DNA of 5,952 nt, taken from Oscillospiraceae bacterium. Its GTDB lineage: Bacteria; Bacillota; Clostridia; Oscillospirales; Ruminococcaceae. The DNA lies in assembly GCA_014858325.1 (NCBI GenBank), contig RKCM01000023.1, forward strand, positions 1 through 5,952, given 5' to 3'. Made by a program: the position numbers and the translations under genes. The notes under the pieces are model-generated. The model was not told where the DNA came from. It was given only the letters and a program-made list of their open reading frames with translations, and did not search any database. Of the stretch, positions 1 to 4,749 are shown piece by piece. How positions within the stretch are numbered: position 1 is the first letter of the stretch; every line of letters starts with the position of its first letter.

Positions 1-14
1 CTGTTTCTGGCCAT
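1..14 (-). CDS. 5' end of an unidentified minus-strand gene (first four codons)
   Basis: On the minus strand an ATG at 14-12 opens a frame reading Met-Ala-Arg-Asn before the window ends. It is preceded by a purine-rich stretch (AAGGAAAAGGGGAA) that can act as a ribosome site, and by an extended -10 promoter box about 30 nt further upstream. Position and signals support a real start, but four codons say nothing about function. The gene would be divergent from hicA, so the roughly 160 bp between them carries both promoters. Confidence 0.35.
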
Positions 15-44
15 GCGCGTTCCCCTTTTCCTTATGCTAAGGCT

Positions 45-50
45 ATTGTA
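45..50 (-). promoter_or_regulatory. Extended -10 box for the leftmost minus-strand gene
   Basis: The minus strand reads TGCTACAAT, a TG-N extended -10 with the hexamer TACAAT at 50-45. About 17 nt upstream there is only a weak -35 (TTTTCT at 73-68), as is common for extended -10 promoters. It faces away from the hicA promoter. Confidence 0.35.
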
Positions 51-108
51 GCACATTTGCGGCGAAGAGAAAAGTGCGGCAGGGGTGCAAAAAAGCAGGA
101 CGCCCCTC

Positions 109-137
109 TTGACGAATACGTAAAATACGTATATAAT
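109..137 (+). promoter_or_regulatory. hicAB promoter (sigma-A type)
   Basis: TTGACG at 109-114 and a perfect TATAAT at 132-137 are separated by exactly 17 nt, a near-consensus housekeeping promoter. The -10 box ends 37 nt before the hicA ATG, leaving a leader of about 30 nt that contains the ribosome site. The spacer is filled by an inverted repeat (see the operator), so the promoter should be strong when free and silenced when that site is occupied. Confidence 0.8.
116..132. promoter_or_regulatory. Inverted-repeat operator inside the hicAB promoter
   Basis: The sequence ATACGTA-AAA-TACGTAT is a perfect 7-bp inverted repeat with a 3-nt centre. Each arm contains the palindrome TACGTA (117-122 and 126-131), 9 bp apart centre to centre. 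It fills the gap between -35 and -10 and overlaps the first base of the -10. Ribbon-helix-helix antitoxins usually bind such paired short palindromes and repress their own operon. HicB here carries that kind of domain, so HicB is the natural ligand (inference). Confidence 0.65.
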
Positions 138-174
138 AAAACTACACTCCCGAAAGAAAGGAGGGGCACCCGCC

Positions 175-366
175 ATGCCGATGACTCCCAAGCAAATGAT
201 TCGCTTGCTGGAGCAGAACGGCTTTGTTTTAGTCAGTGCAAATGGGTCACACTACAAGTATCATAACCCAACTACCAACAAAACCACTGTCGTTCCCTTT
301 CATGCAAAAGACCTGAAACCCGGCACCGAGAAAAACATTCTCAAATTAGCCGGACTTAAAAAGTAA
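175..366 (+). CDS. hicA: HicA toxin, mRNA interferase
   Basis: A 63-aa protein of the usual HicA size. HicA is a small double-stranded-RNA-binding-fold ribonuclease that cleaves mRNA and stops growth when not bound by HicB. Family hallmarks are visible: an N-terminal helix (about residues 4-16, TPKQMIRLLEQNGF), the GSH motif with the likely catalytic His26, the strand segment TTVVPFH (37-43), and the closing KPGTEKNILKLAGL (48-61). Two in-frame ATGs lie at 175 and 181. The strong AGGAGG at 159-164 sits 10 nt before the first and 16 nt before the second, so 175 is preferred, although many relatives start at the equivalent of the second. It is first in the operon, with hicB 140 nt downstream. 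No damage is seen and the toxin looks intact. Confidence 0.93.
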   Translation: MPMTPKQMIRLLEQNGFVLVSANGSHYKYHNPTTNKTTVVPFHAKDLKPGTEKNILKLAGLKK

Positions 367-376
367 GAATAGGATG

Positions 377-430
377 ATTGTAGACTTCATATTCTGAAAC
401 TGCGAAGCACTGCATAGACTATTCTACAAT
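377..430 (+). repeat. Inverted repeat in the hicA-hicB spacer
   Basis: ATTGTAGA at 377-384 and TCTACAAT at 423-430 are perfect 8-bp reverse complements. A smaller pair (CTTC 385-388 with GAAG 404-407) lies inside, so the transcript could form a branched hairpin starting 10 nt after the hicA stop. It lacks a U-tract and is AT-rich, so it is not a normal terminator. It could affect hicA mRNA stability or uncouple hicB translation from hicA. The repeat is seen in the sequence; a function is inferred. Confidence 0.4.
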
Positions 431-506
431 TTCCAACCAATAATGTAGGCCTGTTAAGTGAAGGTACATTGATTGTTTGTTGAATTATAAAAGGTGAGGT
501 CACATT

Positions 507-884
507 ATGAACGCTATTTTCTATCCTGCCATTTTTCACCCGGAAGAAACCGGGTACTCTGTGGAGATTCCCGATATTGAGGGCTGCTTCACCCAGGGCG
601 ATACCATGGACGAAGCCGTCCGCATGGCACAGGACGCCATCGGCCTTATGCTGGAAGATTGCAAAGTCTGCCCGGAGCCTTCTGTCCCTTCTGCGCTCCA
701 TGTTGACCCGGAAGATTTTGTGGTGATGGTGCCTTTCGATATGGAAGAGTACGAAAAGCGGTACAGACCCGTAAAGAAAACCCTTTCTATTCCCGGCTGG
801 CTCAACGATGCCGCCGAATCGGCACACATCAACTTTTCCGGCGTCCTTCAGGATGCGCTGAAAGAGAAGCTCCATCTGGCGTAA
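507..884 (+). CDS. hicB: HicB antitoxin with C-terminal ribbon-helix-helix domain
   Basis: A 125-aa HicB-family protein that neutralises HicA by direct binding and probably represses the operon. The N-terminal part (about residues 1-55) is the HicB partial RNase-H-like fold: YPAIFHPEETGYSVEIPDIEGCFTQ up to residue 30, then DTMDEAVRMAQDAIGLMLE. A linker rich in acidic residues and proline follows. Residues about 88-125 (KKTLSIPGWLNDAAES, then INFSGVLQDALKEKL) look like a ribbon-helix-helix DNA-binding domain of the type seen in many HicB proteins. The ATG has a good ribosome site, AGGTGAGG, at 492-499. The 140-nt gap after hicA is unusual because hicA and hicB normally nearly touch. I found no convincing second promoter in the gap, so co-transcription from 109-137 is assumed. 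Confidence 0.93.
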   Translation: MNAIFYPAIFHPEETGYSVEIPDIEGCFTQGDTMDEAVRMAQDAIGLMLEDCKVCPEPSVPSALHVDPEDFVVMVPFDMEEYEKRYRPVKKTLSIPGWLNDAAESAHINFSGVLQDALKEKLHLA

Positions 885-938
885 TAACAATTTTAATGTT
901 CAACGCAAATAAGTACCGTTGGAAAGGAGAAAACGAAT

Positions 939-1823
939 ATGGACGTAAATCAATTGATGATACCTGTATATATCAATGAAAAGATAGTTTTGGATATGCT
1001 TGCAATCATCGAAGATGGCTTTTCTACAGTAAGTCAGGTAAGCTATTCTGATCATAAAGAGAACAGTAATGCTCAAAAAATTGAAGCAGAAGTTTCTACG
1101 TCCGCTTCAATCTTAAGTAAACTGCTCAAAATCGATCTAAAAGGTGAATTGTCCCATTCTGGAAACTGTGGAGAAACTGAAAACACAACCAAAGAAAAAG
1201 TACACACAAATGTATCTTTGTTATCCAAATTCCGAGCATTCCTCACAGATGCGAATATCCTAAAATCTGGATTCGACATCTCAAATATGAAAATCGGTGA
1301 TTTTATTGAGGTGGAAGGAGAACTTCAAAAAAATCCGCTAATCAATTGTATGGATATTTTTGTGGATATGCTGAGAATGGCTGATATTTTTGCAGAAAAA
1401 CCTCAGTTAAACGCAAAGACGCAGGCTAAAGCACAAAAGCAGCAGCAAGATGAAACCATGAAAAAAATCAAATCCTTTGCCAGCGAACTCAAACACAGTG
1501 GAACGGTAGATTTCATCTTATCTGATTCGGCAGGGACTGTTGTTTTATCTGCTCAAGAACAGTATCTGTCAAATGATAATATTTCCGAAATTCTCGGTGG
1601 ACATTTCAAGGTCCTTGGAAAAGTTATTGCAATCTGTGCCGACAAAACAGAAAGCATTGATCTTTTAAGAAAAACAACACTGTCCATTCTCCCACATGAT
1701 CTTCTCGCTGATATATTTTTATGTCTTCAAAATGAAGACATGAAGCAATACAATCTCCCTGAATTAAAGACGGAAATCTCAGGGCCTGCCGTAATTGTTA
1801 TCCCTGTTGCCATTTATGCATGA
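939..1823 (+). CDS. Uncharacterised protein, DUF6414-like
   Basis: A 294-aa protein with no known function. Its plan resembles the DUF6414 family as I recall it: an opening block IPVYINEKIVLDMLAIIEDGF (8-28), a central KIGDFIEVEGELQKNPL (118-134), a Gln/Lys/Ala-rich linker with coiled-coil character (about 157-185), a second strand-rich block with GHFKVLGKVIAICADKTESI (221-240), and a hydrophobic end GPAVIVIPVAIYA (282-294). I see no signal peptide, transmembrane helix, nucleotide-binding loop or nuclease motif, so it is probably cytosolic. The start is supported by AAAGGAGA at 923-930, 8 nt before the ATG. The gene lies 54 nt after hicB on the same strand and has no clear promoter of its own, so it may be read from the hicAB promoter. 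It is AT-rich compared with groEL and the lipid kinase, suggesting horizontal acquisition. The reading frame is certain enough; the family name is moderate. Confidence 0.8.
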   Translation: MDVNQLMIPVYINEKIVLDMLAIIEDGFSTVSQVSYSDHKENSNAQKIEAEVSTSASILSKLLKIDLKGELSHSGNCGETENTTKEKVHTNVSLLSKFRAFLTDANILKSGFDISNMKIGDFIEVEGELQKNPLINCMDIFVDMLRMADIFAEKPQLNAKTQAKAQKQQQDETMKKIKSFASELKHSGTVDFILSDSAGTVVLSAQEQYLSNDNISEILGGHFKVLGKVIAICADKTESIDLLRKTTLSILPHDLLADIFLCLQNEDMKQYNLPELKTEISGPAVIVIPVAIYA

Positions 1824-1945
1824 CGGTAAATATTTTCGGCTTATATCCCTACCTTTGTTTTTCGTCAACAATAAAGCCGCTGACAGTCTGCCGTTCGCAG
1901 AATCCATCAGTGGGTTTCATAAGTCTTCAAATCCCCTAGACGCAA

Positions 1946-1981
1946 AAAATCGGCACCCGCTTTTCAGCGAGTGCCGATTTT
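1946..1981. terminator. Bidirectional intrinsic terminator between the accessory block and groEL
   Basis: AAAATCGGCAC (1946-1956) pairs perfectly with GTGCCGATTTT (1971-1981). After one mismatch, CGC/GCG continues the stem around a TTTTCA loop. On the plus strand the stem ends in TTTTGTT; on the minus strand it ends in TTTTTT (1949-1944). It can therefore end both the DUF6414-like gene and groES-groEL. The 1824-1945 stretch before it holds only weak inverted repeats (CGGCTT/AAGCCG at 1837-1842 and 1874-1879; TCTGC/GCAGA at 1887-1901) and no gene I can support. Confidence 0.85.
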
Positions 1982-1999
1982 GTTACCCTATCATGCGCT

Positions 2000-2063
2000 T
2001 TGATTTTTGGCGTAAGTGGCGTAAGTTTGGCGTAAATCCGCTTTTGCGCGCTCCAAAAATCAA
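2000..2063. repeat. 11-bp inverted repeat enclosing three 9-bp direct repeats, just past groEL
   Basis: TTGATTTTTGG (2000-2010) and CCAAAAATCAA (2053-2063) are perfect 11-bp reverse complements 42 nt apart. Between and overlapping them are three copies of TGGCGTAAR: 2008-2016, 2017-2025 (directly adjacent) and 2028-2036. The element starts 26 nt beyond the groEL stop and would be in the 3' untranslated part of the groESL message, before the terminator. It could be an mRNA-end structure, a protein-binding array or the scar of a mobile element. No coding role is supported. Confidence 0.6.
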
Positions 2064-2089
2064 GGATTCATGCGGTTTTTTGGCAGCTA

Positions 2090-3733
2090 TTAGTACATGC
2101 CGCCCATGCCGCCCATGTCACCGCCTGCAGCAGCGGGTGCAGCCGGGGGTTCCGGCAGGTCGGCCACGAGGCTCTCGGTGGTCAGGACCATCTCGGCCAC
2201 GGAAGCGGCGTTCTCCAGTGCGGAGCGAGTGACCTTGGTGGGATCCACGATGCCAGCGGCGATCATATCGTCCACATAGACCTCATTCTGGGCGTCGAAG
2301 CCGTAGTTGGGCTTGTTGGCGGAGATGATCTTGTCGATGATGACGCTGCCCTCCAGGCCTGCGTTCTTGGCGATCTGGCGCAGAGGTGCTTCCAGAGCCT
2401 TGAGCACGATGCGGGCGCCGGTGCGCTCGTCGCCTTCCAGGGTATCGCACAGGGCGCGGACAGCGGGGATGGCGTTGATGGGAGCGGTGCCGCCGCCTGC
2501 CACGACGCCTTCCTGAACGGCTGCCTTGGTGGCGTTCAGAGCGTCCTCGATGCGGAGCTTCTTATCCTTCATCTCCACTTCGGTGGCTGCGCCGACCTTG
2601 ATGACGGCCACGCCGCCGGCCAGCTTTGCCAGACGCTCCTGCAGCTTCTCGCGGTCGAAATCGCTGGTAGCGGACTCGATCTGGCTGCGGATCTGGGCCA
2701 CACGGCTGTGGATGGCTTCCTTGTCGCCGGCGCCGCCCACGATGGTGGTGTTCTCCTTGGTGACCTTGACCTGACGAGCGTGGCCCAGCATCTGCAGGGT
2801 AGCGTCCTTCAGCTCATAGCCCAGGTCGGAGGAGATGACGGTGCCGCCGGTGAGGGTGGCGATATCCTGCAGCATCTCCTTGCGGCGGTCGCCGAAGCCG
2901 GGAGCCTTGACGGCCACCACGGTGAAGGTGCCGCGCAGACGGTTGACGATCAGGGTGGACAGAGCCTCGCCCTCGATGTCCTCAGCGATGATCAGCAGCT
3001 TCATGCCGTTCTGGACCACCTGCTCCAGCAGGGGCAGCAGGTCCTGGATGACGCTGATCTTCTTATCGGTGATGAGGACGGCGGCGTCGTCCAGCACAGC
3101 CTCCATCTTGTCGGTATCGGTGACCATATAGGGGGTCAGGTAGCCGCGGTCGAACTGCATACCTTCGACGATCTCGTTGTAGGTCTCGGCGGTGGTCTTG
3201 TTCTCCTCGATGGTGATGACGCCGTCGGAGGTGACCTTCTCCATGGCCTCTGCGATCAGGCGGCCGATCTCAGGGTCGCCTGCGGAGATGGTGCCGACAC
3301 GAGCGATGTCGTTGGCGTCCTTCACCTTCTGGCTGTGGGCCTTGATGGTCTCCACAGCGGTGGCGACTGCCTTGCTCATGCCGCGGCGGATGTCCATGGG
3401 GTTGGCACCGGCGGTGACGTTCTTCATGCCCTCGTTGACCATGGCCTGTGCCAGAACGGTCGCGGTGGTGGTGCCGTCGCCTGCGGCGTCGTTGGTCTTG
3501 GTGGCCACTTCACGCACCAGCTGTGCGCCCATGTTCTCGAACTCGTCCTTCAGCTCGATCTCCTTGGCAATGGTGACGCCATCGTTGGTGATGACGGGAG
3601 CGCCGAACTTCTTGCTCAGCACCACATTGCGGCCCTTGGGGCCCAGGGTGATCTTGACGGTGTTTGCCAGGGTATCAATACCGGCACACAGTGCCTTACG
3701 GGCGTCCTCGCCCTGCTTGATCTGTTTTGCCAT
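2090..3733 (-). CDS. groEL: 60 kDa chaperonin GroEL
   Basis: A full-length 547-aa Hsp60. Fourteen subunits form the cytosolic double-ring chamber that folds proteins with ATP and the GroES lid. The N-terminal equatorial part carries ITLGPKGRNV (28-37), the ATP loop GDGTTT (86-91, Asp87) and NPMDIRRG (111-118). The apical domain follows, then the family signature AAVQEGVVAGGG (404-415), with Asp397 in the position of the catalytic aspartate (E. coli Asp398). The C-terminus is the usual Gly-Met tail, GGDMGGMGGMY. The start is set by AAGGAG 9 nt before the ATG. It lies 54 nt after groES with no promoter between them that I can see, so one operon under CIRCE/HrcA control. No missing residues or frameshifts were noticed. 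Confidence 0.98.
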   Translation of the reverse strand: MAKQIKQGEDARKALCAGIDTLANTVKITLGPKGRNVVLSKKFGAPVITNDGVTIAKEIELKDEFENMGAQLVREVATKTNDAAGDGTTTATVLAQAMVNEGMKNVTAGANPMDIRRGMSKAVATAVETIKAHSQKVKDANDIARVGTISAGDPEIGRLIAEAMEKVTSDGVITIEENKTTAETYNEIVEGMQFDRGYLTPYMVTDTDKMEAVLDDAAVLITDKKISVIQDLLPLLEQVVQNGMKLLIIAEDIEGEALSTLIVNRLRGTFTVVAVKAPGFGDRRKEMLQDIATLTGGTVISSDLGYELKDATLQMLGHARQVKVTKENTTIVGGAGDKEAIHSRVAQIRSQIESATSDFDREKLQERLAKLAGGVAVIKVGAATEVEMKDKKLRIEDALNATKAAVQEGVVAGGGTAPINAIPAVRALCDTLEGDERTGARIVLKALEAPLRQIAKNAGLEGSVIIDKIISANKPNYGFDAQNEVYVDDMIAAGIVDPTKVTRSALENAASVAEMVLTTESLVADLPEPPAAPAAAGGDMGGMGGMY

Positions 3734-3787
3734 AATTTATCGCTCCTTCAAAAAAGCTGTTGTGTTTTTCGTTGAGAGGGAAAGGCC

Positions 3788-4075
3788 TCAGTCTTCCACC
3801 ACGGCCAAGATATCGCCCTGCCGCACGATGGTGCACTCCTCGCCGTCCACCTTGACCTCGGTGCCGGAATACTTGCTGGTGAGCACCTTATCGCCCACCT
3901 TGACGGTCATCTTGACTTCCTTGCCATCGACGACGCCGCCGGGGCCAACGGCCACCACCTGTGCCACCTGAGGCTTCTCTTTTGCACTGCCGGTGAGGAT
4001 GATGCCGCTCTTGGTGGTCTCCTCGGCCTCAACAGTCTTGATAACAACGCGGTCTGCAAGAGGAATGATCTTCAT
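3788..4075 (-). CDS. groES: 10 kDa co-chaperonin GroES
   Basis: A 95-aa co-chaperonin whose heptameric ring caps GroEL. It starts MKIIPLADRVVIK. The mobile loop is at about residues 17-34 (EAEETTKSGIILTGSAKE) and contains the hydrophobic IIL (25-27) that docks to the GroEL apical domain. The roof region is VGPGGVVDGKE (43-53), followed by VKVGDKVLTSKYSGTEVK and the ending GDILAVVED. Length and all blocks are normal for a bacterial GroES. The ATG is preceded by AGGAGGG (4090-4084) at 8 nt. It is the first gene of the operon and has a leader of about 115 nt containing CIRCE and a GC-rich structured block. Confidence 0.98.
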   Translation of the reverse strand: MKIIPLADRVVIKTVEAEETTKSGIILTGSAKEKPQVAQVVAVGPGGVVDGKEVKMTVKVGDKVLTSKYSGTEVKVDGEECTIVRQGDILAVVED

Positions 4076-4122
4076 AGTTCTTGCCCTCCTATAGTAAATA
4101 TATAATGAAAACTTTGTTGCTG

Positions 4123-4163
4123 CCCGGCGGGCTCTCCGGGGCCCTGCCCCCGCCTCGCCCGGG
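4123..4163 (-). other. GC-rich structured block in the groES leader
   Basis: In 4121-4163, 38 of 43 bases are G or C, while the next 30 bases toward groES (4120-4091) have only 6. On the minus strand GGGGC-AGG-GCCCC (4150-4138) makes a compact hairpin. Outer pairings such as CCCGG with CCGGG (4163-4159 and 4127-4123) can close around it. It lies in the transcribed leader between CIRCE and the ribosome site, and is not followed by a U-tract. It could stabilise the messenger or shape translation at different temperatures. The composition is observed; the function is inferred. Confidence 0.45.
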
Positions 4164-4166
4164 TCT

Positions 4167-4193
4167 TTAGCACTCCTTTTCTCTGAGTGCTAA
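4167..4193. promoter_or_regulatory. CIRCE operator, HrcA binding site
   Basis: TTAGCACTC-N9-GAGTGCTAA matches the CIRCE consensus perfectly in both arms. HrcA binds this element and represses groESL at normal temperature; GroEL is known to help HrcA fold, closing a feedback loop. The site starts 4 nt after the -10 box, covering the expected transcription start (about 4191), so bound HrcA would block initiation. It is also present at the very 5' end of the message. Confidence 0.97.
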
Positions 4194-4197
4194 GTGT

Positions 4198-4226
4198 ATT
4201 GTACTCATCTTGCCCGCAAAAATCAA
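4198..4226 (-). promoter_or_regulatory. groESL promoter (sigma-A type)
   Basis: On the minus strand TTGATT (4226-4221) and TACAAT (4203-4198) are 17 nt apart, a good vegetative promoter. The likely start is about 7 nt downstream at 4191, inside CIRCE. Heat induction therefore comes from loss of HrcA repression and needs no alternative sigma factor. Confidence 0.88.
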
Positions 4227-4319
4227 GGGGTTTGGAAACTTTTTTTGTTAAGTTTTTGTGTCCATATCGTTTCCTCTTGCAAGGCCTCATCCCATTTCGT
4301 GAAATTATGTGCAGATTCG

Positions 4320-4348
4320 TTGACAATGTATTGCAATTGTGCTATTCT
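4320..4348 (+). promoter_or_regulatory. Promoter of the RelB/DinJ-family antitoxin, with a possible operator
   Basis: TTGACA at 4320-4325 (consensus) and TATTCT at 4343-4348 are separated by 17 nt. The spacer contains the perfect palindrome ATTGCAAT (4330-4337) overlapping CAATTG (4335-4339 and the base before). It is flanked by ACAAT (4323-4327) and ATTGT (4336-4340). A palindrome in this place suits autorepression by the ribbon-helix-helix antitoxin (inference). The promoter is divergent from groESL, with about 94 bp between their -35 boxes; nothing else is seen there. Confidence 0.75.
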
Positions 4349-4372
4349 GTATTCAGAAGGAGCGTGATTTTC

Positions 4373-4630
4373 ATGGCACAGACCACAGTAAGCATTCGGA
4401 TGGACAACGACCTGAAGAACAATTTCGACCAGATTTGCAATGAACTTGGGATGTCCATGTCCACAGCCGTCACCATGCTTGCCAAAAAAATGACCCGCGA
4501 GCAGCGGCTGCCGTTCGACGTCTCGGTCGATCCGTTCTACTCAGAGCAGAATCAGGCCCGCCTGCGCAGATCCATCGCGCAGATGGAAGCCACCGGCGGC
4601 ACCGTCCACGAGGTAGATCTCGATGATTAA
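4373..4630 (+). CDS. RelB/DinJ-family antitoxin
   Basis: An 85-aa protein of the RelB/DinJ antitoxin family. The N-terminal TTVSIRMDNDLKNNFDQIC and ELGMSMSTAVTMLAKKM (residues 4-40) form the ribbon-helix-helix that dimerises and binds DNA. LPFDVS (46-51) is the usual family motif linking to the toxin-binding tail, which here runs FYSEQNQARLRRSIAQMEATGG to an acidic end, VDLDD. The ATG at 4373 is chosen because AGAAGGAG (4355-4362) lies 10 nt upstream and the promoter is at 4320-4348. The same frame is open further upstream, but that part precedes the promoter and is not protein-like. Such genes are normally followed by a RelE/YafQ toxin. Here only 62 nt separate the stop from a strong terminator and no toxin is recognisable, so the antitoxin looks solitary. 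Confidence 0.9.
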   Translation: MAQTTVSIRMDNDLKNNFDQICNELGMSMSTAVTMLAKKMTREQRLPFDVSVDPFYSEQNQARLRRSIAQMEATGGTVHEVDLDD

Positions 4631-4692
4631 AGTCCTGCAATCGCAGTGCTCAAAATCGTACAGTGCGGCTCCCATTACCGCGACAAGTAACC

Positions 4693-4736
4693 AAAACAGG
4701 AGCATCCGTCCGCTTGGGTGGGTGCTCCTGTTTTTT
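4693..4736. terminator. Strong intrinsic terminator, two-way
   Basis: AAAACAGGAGCA (4693-4704) pairs perfectly with TGCTCCTGTTTT (4723-4734). The stem extends inward through TCCG/TGGG with G-U pairs. The plus strand continues in six T's (4731-4736), ending the antitoxin transcript. On the minus strand the stem is followed by TTTTGG, so it can also end the lipid kinase message, whose stop codon is 14 nt away. Confidence 0.92.
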
Positions 4737-4749
4737 CGTTTCTCTTATT

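Noticed and set aside
81..107. Possible hairpin AGGGGTG/CGCCCCT just before the hicAB -35 box
   Set aside because: Seven pairs including a G-U, a 12-nt loop and no U-tract; likely chance, and it is not needed to explain hicAB control.
57..266. 69-codon plus-strand frame beginning at 57
   Set aside because: It starts upstream of the hicAB promoter, has no ribosome site, and overlaps hicA in another frame; the composition is not protein-like.
1985..2090. Short minus-strand open stretch through the TGGCGTAAG repeats, considered as a remnant integrase C-terminus
   Set aside because: Only about 25 codons with no start and no residues diagnostic of a tyrosine recombinase; not enough to support a pseudogene.
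1795..2232. 145-codon plus-strand frame across the terminator and the groEL 3' end
   Set aside because: It spans a strong terminator, the direct repeats and antisense groEL sequence, and has no ribosome site or recognisable domain.
2708..3775. Long plus-strand frame (355 codons) opposite groEL, and a second one at 3192-3971
   Set aside because: These are antisense frames kept open by the GC-rich codon use of groEL and groES; sequence is repetitive (Gly/Asp/Val/Leu or Ser/Thr) with no start signals.
4187..4372. N-terminal extension of the antitoxin to an ATG at 4187
   Set aside because: It would start inside CIRCE, before the gene's own promoter, and the added residues do not resemble the family; the ATG at 4373 has a correctly placed ribosome site.
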